Shown here piece after piece: positions 24,107 through 32,914 of a DNA stretch of 64,000 nt. This stretch comes from Hymenobacter lapidarius (GTDB lineage Bacteria; Bacteroidota; Bacteroidia; Cytophagales; Hymenobacteraceae): NCBI RefSeq assembly GCF_001816145.1, contig NZ_MDZB01000131.1, positions 62,001 through 126,000 of the forward strand. The letters run 5' to 3'. Numbering within the stretch: position 1 is the stretch's first letter; the number at the start of each line of letters is the position of its first letter. A model generated the notes under the pieces. That model searched no databases and was not told the DNA's origin. It saw only the letters and a program-made list of their open reading frames with translations. Position numbers and translations under genes: made by a program.

Positions 24107-25156
24107 ATGATGCAGGAATCCATTGCCAGCCTTGCGGCCGAAATCGCGGCCGCCGACTTGAGTAGCACCGCCCACCTCGATGCGTTTCGCATTAGCTACC
24201 TTGGCCGCAAAGGTCGTTTGGCCGATTTGTTTGACCAACTAAAAACCGTTCCGGCCGAAGAAAAACGTGCCGTGGGCCAGCAGCTCAACGCCCTGAAGCA
24301 GCAGGCCCAGGCCCGCTTCGACGAAGCCCAGCAGGCCACCGACTCGGCCACCGACAACACTCCCGCCAACCCCGACTTCGACTACACCCTGCCCCCCGTG
24401 CCCAACGCGCTGGGCACGCGCCACCCCCTGAGCCTGGTGCGCGAGGAGATGATGCGCGTATTTGCCCGCATCGGCTTCGCCATTGCCGAAGGCCCCGAGA
24501 TTGAGGACGACTGGCACAATTTCACGGCCCTCAACTTCCCCGAGAACCACCCGGCGCGCGACATGCAGGACACGTTTTTTGTGGCCCCCGCCGCAGGAAC
24601 CGCCCCCGATGCCCTGCCGTACTTGCTGCGCACCCACACCAGCACCGTGCAGGTGCGCGTGATGGAAACCGAGCCGCTGCCCATTCGCCGCGTGATGCCG
24701 GGCCGGGTGTTTCGCAACGAGGCCATTTCGGCCCGGGCGCACATGATGTTTCATCAGGTGGAGGGCATTTTTATTGACGAGGGCGTGAGCTTCGCCGACC
24801 TCAAGCAGACGGTGTACTACTTCGTGCAGGAGTTGTTCGGGGCCGACATCAACATCCGCTTCCGTCCCAGCTTCTTCCCGTTCACGGAGCCCAGCGCGGA
24901 AATTGACATCACCTGCCTGATTTGCAAGGGCGCGGGCTGCAACATCTGCAAGTACTCGGGCTGGGTCGAAATTGGGGGCTGCGGCATGGTTGACCCCGCC
25001 GTGCTCGAAAACGCCAAGATTGATTCCGACAAATACTCCGGCTACGCCTGGGGCATGGGCATCGAGCGCATTGCCATGCTCAAGTACCAGATTAAGGATT
25101 TGCGCCTGTTCACGGAAAACGACATGCGCTTTTTGCGGCAGTTTGAGGCGCTGTAA
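24107..25156 (+). CDS. pheS: Phenylalanine--tRNA ligase alpha subunit
   Basis: PheS is the catalytic subunit of the alpha2-beta2 enzyme that charges tRNA-Phe. The 349-residue length is normal. The N-terminal coiled coil (about 1-85) with AFRISYLGRKG, motif 2 (LRTHTSTVQVR...PGRVFRNEAISARAH as separate segments) and motif 3 (YAWGMGIERIAMLKY) are all present. Two adjacent ATG codons (24107 and 24110) are possible starts. The pheT gene is not in the window, as is usual in Bacteroidota. Confidence 0.97.
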   Translation: MMQESIASLAAEIAAADLSSTAHLDAFRISYLGRKGRLADLFDQLKTVPAEEKRAVGQQLNALKQQAQARFDEAQQATDSATDNTPANPDFDYTLPPVPNALGTRHPLSLVREEMMRVFARIGFAIAEGPEIEDDWHNFTALNFPENHPARDMQDTFFVAPAAGTAPDALPYLLRTHTSTVQVRVMETEPLPIRRVMPGRVFRNEAISARAHMMFHQVEGIFIDEGVSFADLKQTVYYFVQELFGADINIRFRPSFFPFTEPSAEIDITCLICKGAGCNICKYSGWVEIGGCGMVDPAVLENAKIDSDKYSGYAWGMGIERIAMLKYQIKDLRLFTENDMRFLRQFEAL

Positions 25157-25239
25157 ATCAGCCCTCTCCGAACCATTCCGCCGCTTAATCCATTCTATAC
25201 AGCTTGCCTAATTCGCAGGCATCGATAAAACCGTGTTTC

Positions 25240-26553
25240 ATGAAGGTTAGAAATCAGACGACCAATAAAGTAAACGTCATCACCCTGGGTTGCTCCAAGA
25301 ACATCGTGGACAGCGAAGTGCTGATGGGCCAGCTGCAGGCCAACGACTTCGACGTGACCCACGAGGCGGAGAAGTCCGACGCCAACATTGTAATTATCAA
25401 CACCTGCGGTTTTATCGATAACGCCAAGCAGGAGAGCATCGACACCATTCTGCGCTACGCGGATGAAAAGGCCGCCGGCCGCCTGGATAAGCTTTATGTG
25501 ACGGGCTGCCTCTCGCAGCGCTACAAAGACGAGCTGGAAGTAGAAATCCCGCAGGTAGACGCCTATTTCGGCACCCTGGAGCTGCCCCAGATGCTGAAGG
25601 TGCTCAACGCCGACTACAAGCACGAGCTGATTGGGGAGCGCCTGTTGACTACGCCGCGCCACTATGCCTATTTTAAGATTGCCGAGGGCTGCAACCGCCC
25701 CTGCTCGTTCTGCGCCATCCCATTGATGCGCGGCAAGCACGTGGACCGGCCCATTGAGGACCTGGTGAAGGAGGCCAAGCGCCTGGCTGCTCAGGGGACC
25801 AAGGAGCTGATTCTCATCGCCCAGGACCTGACCTACTACGGCCTGCAGGCCTACGGCGAGCGCAAGCTGGCCGACCTGCTCCGCAACCTGTCCGACGTGG
25901 CCGGCATCGACTGGATTCGCCTGCAGTACGCCTACCCCTCGCAGTTCCCGCTGGATGCGCTGGACGTGATGGCCGAGCGCGAGAACATATGCAAATACCT
26001 CGACATGCCCCTGCAGCACGGTTCCGACAACATGCTAAAAAGCATGCGCCGGGGCATCACCAAGCGCCGCACGATTGAGTTGGTGGACACCATTCGGCAG
26101 CGCGTGCCGGGCATTGCCCTGCGCACCACGCTCATTAGCGGCCACCCCGGCGAGACGGAGCAGGACTTCCGCGAGATGTACGATTTTGTGGAGCAGACCC
26201 GCTTCGAGCGCTTGGGCATTTTTACTTACTCGCACGAGGAAAACACGCACTCGCACACACTGGTAGACGACGTGCCCGCTGAGCTGAAACAGGAGCGCGC
26301 CGACGCCATCATGGAGCTGCAGCAGGGCATTTCGATGGAGCTGAACGAGGCCCGCGTGGGCGAGACCTACAAGGTGCTGTTCGACCGCAAGGAAAGCGGC
26401 CATTTTGTGGGCCGTACCGAATTCGACTCGCCTGAAGTAGACAACGAAGTGCTGGTGCCGGTGGAGCGCGACACGTTTGTGCGCCTGGGCGATTTTGCCA
26501 ACGTGAAGATTACCGCAGCCACGGACTTCGACCTCTACGGCAAGCTTGTCTGA
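25240..26553 (+). CDS. rimO: Ribosomal protein S12 methylthiotransferase RimO
   Basis: RimO is a radical SAM enzyme that methylthiolates an Asp of ribosomal protein S12. The MTTase N-domain has Cys18, Cys56 and Cys90 (LGCSKN, NTCGFI, VTGCLSQ). The radical SAM motif is CNRPCSFC (Cys151, 155, 158), and a C-terminal TRAM domain runs from about residue 375. The LGCSKNIVDSEVLMGQL start is RimO rather than MiaB type. The ATG at 25240 is preferred over a longer frame that starts at 25204. Length 437 is typical. It lies 83 bp after pheS. Confidence 0.96.
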   Translation: MKVRNQTTNKVNVITLGCSKNIVDSEVLMGQLQANDFDVTHEAEKSDANIVIINTCGFIDNAKQESIDTILRYADEKAAGRLDKLYVTGCLSQRYKDELEVEIPQVDAYFGTLELPQMLKVLNADYKHELIGERLLTTPRHYAYFKIAEGCNRPCSFCAIPLMRGKHVDRPIEDLVKEAKRLAAQGTKELILIAQDLTYYGLQAYGERKLADLLRNLSDVAGIDWIRLQYAYPSQFPLDALDVMAERENICKYLDMPLQHGSDNMLKSMRRGITKRRTIELVDTIRQRVPGIALRTTLISGHPGETEQDFREMYDFVEQTRFERLGIFTYSHEENTHSHTLVDDVPAELKQERADAIMELQQGISMELNEARVGETYKVLFDRKESGHFVGRTEFDSPEVDNEVLVPVERDTFVRLGDFANVKITAATDFDLYGKLV

Positions 26554-26645
26554 GCTGCAGATTGGTCGGATTGCCCGGATTTTGGTACTGATTTGAATCC
26601 GGAATTTTTGATTGCACGGCTGGTTTCAGTTGGAATGTTTAGGGG

Positions 26646-26674
26646 AAAAAGGCAGCCAGGAGGCTGCCTTTTTT
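26646..26674 (+). terminator. Intrinsic terminator after rimO
   Basis: A 12-bp stem (AAAAAGGCAGCC with GGCTGCCTTTTT) and a 4-nt loop are followed by a T-run, about 95 bp after the rimO stop and before bshC. Confidence 0.85.
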
Positions 26675-26766
26675 GTTAAAGCCCGACCTTCGTTCTTTCA
26701 CGGCGTATCAGGCACGGCCCAGGGCCGTCTCCCAAAGCCGAAAAACCCGACCAATCCGATAAATCC

Positions 26767-28359
26767 GTGGTTCAGACACTCTCCTATGCCGAAACCGGCG
26801 CCTTTTCCGGTCTCCTGACCGACTACATTGCCCAGAAGCCAGAGTTGGCGCCCTTTTACCACCGCTTTCCTTCGCTGGAAAACGTGGCCGCTCAGCTGGA
26901 GGAGAAGAAAGCCGCCTACACCCCGGAGGCCCGCAAACGCCTGGTTTCGGCCCTGCGCGACCAGTACGGGCTGGCCCCCGAGCCAGAGCCCGCCATTGAG
27001 GCCAACCTGCTGCTGCTGGGCGAGCCCACCACGTTCACCGTGACCACCGGGCACCAGCTCAACCTGCTCACGGGGCCGCTGTATTTTATTTATAAGATTG
27101 CCACGACCATTAAGCTGAGCCGCCAGCTGAAGGCAGCGTACCCACAGTACGATTTTGTGCCGGTGTACTGGATGGCGACGGAGGACCACGACTTTGCCGA
27201 AATCAACCACTTCTCGCTCTTCGGCAAAACGTATTCCTGGGACGCGGCCACTACCGGCGGCCCCGTGGGCCGGCTGCCACTCGACGGCTTTGCCGAGCAG
27301 CTGCTGAGCCAGCTGCCGCCCGAGGTGCCGGCCGCTTTCCACAAAGCGTATTCGACCTCAAAAAACCTGGCCGAAGCCACGCGCAAGCTCACCGATGCCC
27401 TGTTTGGAGAGTTTGGCTTGGTGACGCTGGACGCCGACCGACCCGCCCTGAAACAGGCGCTGGTGCCGGTGCTGGAGCAGGAAATAGCAACGCAGGCGTC
27501 CAACACCGCCGTGCAGGCCACCAATGCCCGCCTCACCGCCGCGGGCTACAAGCCGCAGGTGTACTCACGGCCCATCAACCTGTTTTACATCACCGATGCC
27601 GGCAAGCGCGAGCGGCTGGAACCCGACGCTACCGGCGCCGATTGCGTGGAGGTAAGCATCCAGAACACGGCGCGCTACCACACCCAGGCCGAGCTGCTGG
27701 CCCTGGCCCGGCAGCACCCCGAGCAGTTCAGCCCCAACGTGGTGCTGCGGCCGGTGTACCAGGAGCTTCTGCTGCCCAACCTGGTGTACATCGGCGGGGC
27801 GGCCGAGGTGGCGTATTGGTTCCAGCTGAAGGACGTGTTTGCGGCCTTTGGCGTGCTCATGCCCATCGTACTGCCCCGCAATTCGGCCGAGTACATCAGC
27901 CGGGCCAATGCCGGCAAACTGAAAAAGCTGGGCCTGACCACCCCCGAGATATTCCGGCCCTTAGCGGACCTGAAAAAGCAGGTGGGCGCCGCCCTGGGCC
28001 AGGAAGAAATCAGCTTCAAAGACCAGCAGCAGGCCCTGGCCGCCGCTTTCCAGCAAGTGCAGGACGTGGCCCAGCGCCTCGACCCCACGCTGGTGAAGAC
28101 GGTGGCCGCCGAAGCCCAGAAAGCCGCCGCCGGCCTCGCGGGCCTCGAAAAGCGCCTGAGCAAAGCCGCCGAAACCAAGCACGAAACCGCCTACACGCAG
28201 CTGGCGGCCCTCAAGGAGAAGCTCTTCCCGGGCGGCGGCCTGCAGGAGCGCAGCGAAAACGTGCTTAGCATCCTCATCAACAACCCGGAGTTTATTCAGG
28301 ATGTGGTGAAGGCCTTTGAGCCGCTGGCGCTGGAGTTCACGGTGCTGGAGGAGAAATAA
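26767..28359 (+). CDS. bshC: Bacillithiol biosynthesis cysteine-adding enzyme BshC
   Basis: BshC adds cysteine to glucosaminyl-malate in the last step of bacillithiol synthesis. The 530-residue protein has the family segments VTTGHQLNLLTGPLYFIYK, VYWMATEDHDFAEINHF and LPNLVYIGGAAEVAYW, followed by a long coiled coil (about 395-480). The start is a GTG at 26767; no upstream ATG fits. Together with the YtxJ gene at 14144 it shows that this cell uses bacillithiol. It is followed by the 5-formyl-THF cyclo-ligase gene after about 100 bp. Confidence 0.96.
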   Translation: MVQTLSYAETGAFSGLLTDYIAQKPELAPFYHRFPSLENVAAQLEEKKAAYTPEARKRLVSALRDQYGLAPEPEPAIEANLLLLGEPTTFTVTTGHQLNLLTGPLYFIYKIATTIKLSRQLKAAYPQYDFVPVYWMATEDHDFAEINHFSLFGKTYSWDAATTGGPVGRLPLDGFAEQLLSQLPPEVPAAFHKAYSTSKNLAEATRKLTDALFGEFGLVTLDADRPALKQALVPVLEQEIATQASNTAVQATNARLTAAGYKPQVYSRPINLFYITDAGKRERLEPDATGADCVEVSIQNTARYHTQAELLALARQHPEQFSPNVVLRPVYQELLLPNLVYIGGAAEVAYWFQLKDVFAAFGVLMPIVLPRNSAEYISRANAGKLKKLGLTTPEIFRPLADLKKQVGAALGQEEISFKDQQQALAAAFQQVQDVAQRLDPTLVKTVAAEAQKAAAGLAGLEKRLSKAAETKHETAYTQLAALKEKLFPGGGLQERSENVLSILINNPEFIQDVVKAFEPLALEFTVLEEK

Positions 28360-28463
28360 ATACGCGGGGGGAGGCCTGTTCTTTGCATCCCAAAAACAGG
28401 TCTCCCCTCCCACTGAGCTGCCATCCGCTTTCGCAATCCGCCGGCTTCAGAGAGCCTCAACAG

Positions 28464-29048
28464 ATGACCACCAAAGCCACCCTGCGCCGCGCCGCCCTGG
28501 CCCACCGGGCCGCCCTGCCCGCAGCCGAGGTGGCGCAACGTAGCACGCAGGTTTGTGAGCAGCTCTTCCAGCATTTTCCGGTGGCGCAGTGGCGCTGGCT
28601 GCACGTGTTTCTACCGCTGGCCAGGCGCAACGAGCCCGATACCTGGCGCATTATCCGCCGGCTGTGGTCGGAGGAGCTGCCGGTGCGGCTGGCCGCGCCC
28701 GTGGTCCAGCCCGACGGCATTTCCCTCAAACACTACGAGTTGACGCCCGCCACTCCGCTCCTGGAGAACCGCTGGGGCATTCCCGAACCAGTGGCGGAAG
28801 CAGCGGAAGTGGCGCCCGCGCTGCTGGATGCCGTGCTGGTGCCCCTGCTGGCCGTGGACGAGGCCGGGCACCGCGTGGGCTACGGGGGTGGCTTCTACGA
28901 CCGGTTTCTGGCCCAGTGCCGGCCCGGTGCCCTGTTTATTGGGTTCAGCCTGCTTGATGGGCCGCCGCTGGCCCGCATGGCCGATGTGCTGCCCACCGAT
29001 GTGCCCCTGCACGCCTGGCTGACGCCGGGCAGGGTGTGGCGGTTTTAG
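28464..29048 (+). CDS. 5-formyltetrahydrofolate cyclo-ligase
   Basis: This 194-residue enzyme converts 5-formyl-THF to 5,10-methenyl-THF using ATP. The signature GYGGGFYDRFL near residues 139-149 and the N-terminal KATLRRAALAHRAAL are diagnostic. ENRWGIPEP is the usual substrate-loop segment. I chose the ATG at 28464 (MTTKATLRR) since the upstream extension is unlike the family. The gene stands right of bshC in the same direction and may share its transcript. Confidence 0.93.
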   Translation: MTTKATLRRAALAHRAALPAAEVAQRSTQVCEQLFQHFPVAQWRWLHVFLPLARRNEPDTWRIIRRLWSEELPVRLAAPVVQPDGISLKHYELTPATPLLENRWGIPEPVAEAAEVAPALLDAVLVPLLAVDEAGHRVGYGGGFYDRFLAQCRPGALFIGFSLLDGPPLARMADVLPTDVPLHAWLTPGRVWRF

Positions 29049-29385
29049 CACATCTGTAAATAACGCGGCACACAGACATAGTAGTATGCCGCTAAAAATT
29101 TATTTTTCGGGGCTAATATTCTCGCAATAAGGCCGTAAGCCGTTGCGTTGGTCGGGTATCTTTCACACTGTGCTGATTGAGACCATGGCAGAAATGCAGC
29201 GACATGCGAACGGGCCACCCCGGCCGGGCAAGCGACGAACACGGCAGGTGTCGACCAGCGTCGACACGATTCCGAGGGTGAAGCCGAGGGCATCCCCGGC
29301 AGGAAAGGCCAGGTGAATTCTGACAGGGAATTCACTTAAAAACTGGTACCCAAGTCGATATCAACTTTCTTAAAACCGCTGCCTT
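29049..29385. other. 337-bp intergenic region with two perfect short palindromes
   Basis: No credible gene is present. Two inverted repeats stand out: GTGTCGAC-CAGC-GTCGACAC at 29248-29267 and GTGAATTC-7 nt-GAATTCAC at 29313-29335. The second lies 50 bp before the start of the TonB gene and could be an operator or a short hairpin in its leader. A leftward 96-codon frame here has no conserved features and I do not accept it. Confidence 0.6.
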
Positions 29386-30222
29386 ATGATGACCAATGCC
29401 CAGCTGGCCACGGCCAGCCTCGACGACATCGTGTTCGATGGTCGCAACCGCCACTACGGGGCCTACCAGCTCCGCGCCACCTACCAGCGCCACGTAACGC
29501 GCGCGCTGCTCATTGCCACCGCCTTGTGCGCGCTGCTGTTGCTGCTGCCGTATGTGGCGCAGCTGCTGAAGGCCGAGACGCCAAACGTGGCCGTGACCGA
29601 GGTACTTATCAATCCCATTTTACCGCCGCTGGGGCCCGACGTAGTGCCGCCCCCCGTGCCGCCCGCCGCCAAGCCGCCCGTACAGCCGCCCCAGCCCCCC
29701 ACCGTCAAGGACCTCGTGCCGGTGGTGGTAGTGGACAAGGACGCGCCCAAAGAAGACGAGGTACCGGAGCGCAACCTGTTGGCCACCAAGGCATCCGGCC
29801 AGCAAAACATTGCCGGCGACTCCAGTGCTTCGCCTGATGCGACTCCCGCAGAGCTGGGCCCGCCCACCGGAAACGCCGCGACGGGCGAAACGGTGAAAGG
29901 GAAGCCTTACCTGTCGGTAGAGCAGATGCCCGAGCTGCCCGGCGGCGGCGGCACCGCGGCCATGGTGGCGGCCATTCAGCGCACCGTGAAATATCCCCGC
30001 CAGGCCCTGACCAACGGCATAGAAGGCAAAGTGTTCGTGAGTTTCACCGTGGACGCCAAAGGCGAAGTAATCGACGTGGCCCTCGTGAAAGGCCTGGGCT
30101 TTGGATTGGATGAAGAAACCATGCGGGCCATCAAAGCGCTGCCCAGGTTCATTCCAGGCCGCCAGAACGGCCGCGATGTTAGCGTGTCGTTCACGGTGCC
30201 CGTTACCTACCGCATCCAATAG
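29386..30222 (+). CDS. Energy transducer TonB
   Basis: This 278-residue protein has the Bacteroidota TonB layout. A cytoplasmic start has SLDDIVFDGRNRHYGAYQLR, a single membrane helix spans about residues 45-62, a Pro-rich periplasmic spacer follows (for example VPPPVPPAAKPPVQPPQPP), and the C-terminal TonB domain (about 195-278) has VKYPRQALTNGIEGKVFVSF and the end VPVTYRIQ. It would pass proton-motive energy from ExbBD to outer-membrane receptors. No exbBD genes are adjacent. Two ATG codons at the start are equally possible. Confidence 0.93.
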   Translation: MMTNAQLATASLDDIVFDGRNRHYGAYQLRATYQRHVTRALLIATALCALLLLLPYVAQLLKAETPNVAVTEVLINPILPPLGPDVVPPPVPPAAKPPVQPPQPPTVKDLVPVVVVDKDAPKEDEVPERNLLATKASGQQNIAGDSSASPDATPAELGPPTGNAATGETVKGKPYLSVEQMPELPGGGGTAAMVAAIQRTVKYPRQALTNGIEGKVFVSFTVDAKGEVIDVALVKGLGFGLDEETMRAIKALPRFIPGRQNGRDVSVSFTVPVTYRIQ

Positions 30223-30236
30223 CGAAAGCTATAAGA

Positions 30237-30248
30237 GCTCAGCATGAC
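30237..30248. repeat. Single REP-like half site
   Basis: GCTCAGCATGAC is the exact inverse complement of the GTCATGCTGAGC half site seen at 39737 and 42382. It lies just after the tonB stop, before a T-run, between convergent genes. Confidence 0.6.
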
Positions 30249-30283
30249 GTTATTTTTTTCTCTGATAGCCTACTGAAATGGCA

Positions 30284-30856
30284 TTACTTGGCTCTCGTTC
30301 TCCCCCGCCCTGTTTCTTCCACGTTGGCAATGCGGGCCTGGCCCCAGGGCGCAATGCTCACGCGCACGCGCAGCGGGTGCAGGCGGCCGGCTCGTTCGAG
30401 GCGCAGGCCGCTGCCCTCGGGCACGTAGTAGCGCTCCAGGTTGAAGCGCAGGGCGAAGGAAGTGCGGTACACGTTCGTGACCCAGCCGCGCAGCACGGCC
30501 TGGTTGGCGCCCGGCTTTGGGGCCCTGGCATACACGCCGATGGGCGCGCTCACGCTGTCCGGGCCGGGGGCCAGCAGCACGAACACGGCCTGCCGGCGGC
30601 GGGGCGGCTGGGCCGGGTCGCGCCACAGGCGCAGGGGTGTTTCGCTGATGTTGTAGCGCAGACGCACAAAGTCGCCGTAGAGCAAATCGCGCGGGTCGAT
30701 GGGCGTGGTGGTGAGGATGATATTCTGCCCCAAGGCCGCCGTGGCATAGCCCGCGGCCGCCACGCCCAGCACGTACAGCACCTGGGCCGCAACGAGCAGG
30801 CGCAGCAAGGGTCGGCGGCGCACCGGGTCGGCGGCCCAGGTAAACGGGTTAGTCAT
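30284..30856 (-). CDS. GDYXXLXY-motif membrane-anchored protein
   Basis: This 190-residue protein belongs to the GDYXXLXY family (PF14345). It has one N-terminal membrane helix (about residues 17-40) and the family motif appears as GDFVRLRYNI. The last part (NLERYYVPEGSGLRLE) is also typical. I chose the ATG at 30856; its start overlaps the stop of the DUF2157 gene by 8 bp, implying coupled translation. The two families usually occur together and probably form a membrane complex, whose function is unknown. Confidence 0.88.
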   Translation of the reverse strand: MTNPFTWAADPVRRRPLLRLLVAAQVLYVLGVAAAGYATAALGQNIILTTTPIDPRDLLYGDFVRLRYNISETPLRLWRDPAQPPRRRQAVFVLLAPGPDSVSAPIGVYARAPKPGANQAVLRGWVTNVYRTSFALRFNLERYYVPEGSGLRLERAGRLHPLRVRVSIAPWGQARIANVEETGRGRTRAK

Positions 30857-32183
30857 GGCGCGGCGGGGTAGTGGGCGGAGATGCCGGGGCGTTGGGAACG
30901 GGGGTTCCGGCCTGCTGGGCCACGGGCGGGGCGGCGGCGGCCAGCACCTGGGCATTGCGGCGGCGCAGGTACCAGCTCAGGCTGAGCAGCAGCACGCCGC
31001 CCAGCAGGAAAAAGAGCGACTTGTCCAGAAAGGCCCAGGTCAGCTTGAAATATGCCACCATGGTAGCCGCCACAAATAGCACCGCGCCGATGGTGAGCTG
31101 CTCGGGGTCTTCGTCGCGGTGGGCGCGCACCAGCACCGAGCCGGCGTGGGCATACAGCACCACCAGCGTGGCCACCGCCAGCGGCAGCCCGCCCGGCAGG
31201 TAAAACCCCGGCAGCAGCAGCAGCCAGTCGGGCAGCGTGCCGAGCCGGCCCCGCGCCCGCTTGCCGGCCACCGACAGCGCCAGCACCGCGCCCAGCGCCG
31301 CCAGGTAGGGCAGCAGCGGCGGCCGCAGCACGTTGGCATAGGTATCGGTTTCGCCAAAGGTGGCCAGCCCGAACATGAACAGGTAGGCCGCCACCAGCGG
31401 CGGCCCCTGCAAGGCCCGGCCCCCCGCCCGGTTGGGTTGCCAGTCGCCGGCCGCGTAAACGAGCATGGCAGGCACGAAAAACCAGGTAATTTTGGCGTGC
31501 AGCACGATAATCAGCAACCCAGCTTGCCACAGCAGGCCCGCGGCCAGCACGGTGCTGCTCACGGCATCGGGGCGGCGCCACCAGTAGTAGCCCATGCCGC
31601 CGGCCACCAGCAGGGCCGTGGCGTAGCTGAAGCTGCCCAGCGCCTGCACGCAATAGGTTTGCACGGCCGCCCCAATCAACACGGTGAGCAGCACCAGCAG
31701 GCGCGAGCCGTACACGTAGCTCAGGGCCACGCCGGCCACCACCCAGGCCACCAGGCCGCTCACGTCGTAGCCCACCAGCTGGTAAAGCTGGCTGGTGAGA
31801 ATGATGCTAGCTCCGAACAATATCAGCCCCAGGCCAATGAGGCCGTGGCCCACATCGGGGTTGCCGCGCCGCAGGAAGTAGGCGCCAGCTGCGTAGGCCC
31901 CCGTGAGGCTGCCCAATAGCAGCGCCAGACGCAGCACCTCGGGCAGGGCCTGCCAGTTGGCCGCCACCAAGCTTAGGCCGCTCAGGCCCACCAGGAGGCT
32001 GCCCAGCACCGGCAGCAGGCCCAGGGCCTGGGCCTCGGGCGGGTAGCGGGCCAGCAGCAGTTGCCGCTGCTCTTCGCTGATGAGGCCGTCGGTGACCCAG
32101 GCGGGGCCGTCGGTTTCGAGAAATTTACGGGACAAGCGCGTGACGGAGTGAGGAAGTGACCGAGGGCAGCCAGCCGGCTGCAT
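30849..32183 (-). CDS. DUF2157 polytopic membrane protein
   Basis: This 444-residue protein has an N-terminal soluble segment with the DUF2157 pattern (LISEEQRQLLLARYP, then LLPVLGSLLVGLSGLSLVAANW). About twelve membrane helices follow, and it ends in a Pro/Ala-rich tail. It is paired with the GDYXXLXY gene through an 8-bp overlap, as in other bacteria. The exact start is uncertain; the ATG at 32183 adds about 15 residues before the first conserved segment. The role is unknown; the family is predicted to be an inner-membrane protein. Confidence 0.85.
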   Translation of the reverse strand: MQPAGCPRSLPHSVTRLSRKFLETDGPAWVTDGLISEEQRQLLLARYPPEAQALGLLPVLGSLLVGLSGLSLVAANWQALPEVLRLALLLGSLTGAYAAGAYFLRRGNPDVGHGLIGLGLILFGASIILTSQLYQLVGYDVSGLVAWVVAGVALSYVYGSRLLVLLTVLIGAAVQTYCVQALGSFSYATALLVAGGMGYYWWRRPDAVSSTVLAAGLLWQAGLLIIVLHAKITWFFVPAMLVYAAGDWQPNRAGGRALQGPPLVAAYLFMFGLATFGETDTYANVLRPPLLPYLAALGAVLALSVAGKRARGRLGTLPDWLLLLPGFYLPGGLPLAVATLVVLYAHAGSVLVRAHRDEDPEQLTIGAVLFVAATMVAYFKLTWAFLDKSLFFLLGGVLLLSLSWYLRRRNAQVLAAAAPPVAQQAGTPVPNAPASPPTTPPRHD

Positions 32184-32311
32184 TGCAAAAGAACATCATG
32201 CTTCCTTTACGCAGCTATTCCCTCGCTCATTCGCGCTGCCGCGCCCGCGCTGCTTCGCGGTTGGCCGGGCACGGCGGCGGTGCCTGCGTCGTGGGCCGTC
32301 GTTCGCACTTC

Positions 32312-32319
32312 TACCTTTG
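32312..32319 (+). promoter_or_regulatory. Candidate -7 promoter box of the thioesterase gene
   Basis: TACCTTTG fits TAnnTTTG and lies 114 bp before the ATG at 32434, inside a GC-rich divergent intergenic region. The match to the consensus is exact but the distance is long. Confidence 0.3.
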
Positions 32320-32433
32320 GGACTTTGGCGGCGGGCAACCACCCGACCGGCGTGGGGACGCGAACTATAAAATTCGCGCTACACCCTGTTGCGTAATATC
32401 ATTTACTTATTCACCCGTTCACTCATTGCCCAA

Positions 32434-32871
32434 ATGGCCCGCATCAAAGTAACCCTGCCCGACACCTTCTCATTCACGACTGAGATTCCGGTGCGCATCA
32501 CCGACCTCAACTACGGCGGGCACCTCGGCAACGACGCGCTGCTGAGCATTCTGCACGAGGCACGGGTGCATTTCCTGCGCTCCATCGGCATGGAAAGCGA
32601 CTATGACCCTATTAGTAAGCTCGGCCTCATCATGGTGGATGTGGCCATTGAATACAAGGGCGAGGCCTTTCACGGCGATGTGCTGCGCATCCAAATGGCC
32701 GCCGCCGACCTCAACAAGTACGGTTTCGACGTGGTGTACCACGCGCACAACCAGGCCGGCAAGGAAATAGCCCGCGCCAAAACCGGCATGCTCTGCTTCG
32801 ACTACAACGTGCGCAAACTGCGCCTGCTGCCCGAGGAACTGGCGGCGCGGGTGGGCCCACCAAGCCAGTGA
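32434..32871 (+). CDS. Acyl-CoA thioesterase, hotdog (4HBT) fold
   Basis: This 145-residue protein is a 4-hydroxybenzoyl-CoA thioesterase-like hotdog protein. The N-terminal VRITDLNYGGHLGNDALLSILHEAR is the family active-site helix, with Asp and Asn at the usual places. The later VDVAIEYKGEAFHGDVL strand is also typical. The ATG at 32434 is preferred over a TTG 45 bp upstream. The substrate is unknown. It is followed by the small TonB-domain gene after 43 bp. Confidence 0.88.
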   Translation: MARIKVTLPDTFSFTTEIPVRITDLNYGGHLGNDALLSILHEARVHFLRSIGMESDYDPISKLGLIMVDVAIEYKGEAFHGDVLRIQMAAADLNKYGFDVVYHAHNQAGKEIARAKTGMLCFDYNVRKLRLLPEELAARVGPPSQ

Positions 32872-32914
32872 GTAAGCAAGCGTACATTTGAAATTCTACC
32901 TCCCAAAACGTCAC

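Noticed and set aside
29045..29335. A 96-codon leftward frame in the gap before tonB
   Set aside because: No signal peptide, domain or good codon use; the gap is better explained by regulatory palindromes.
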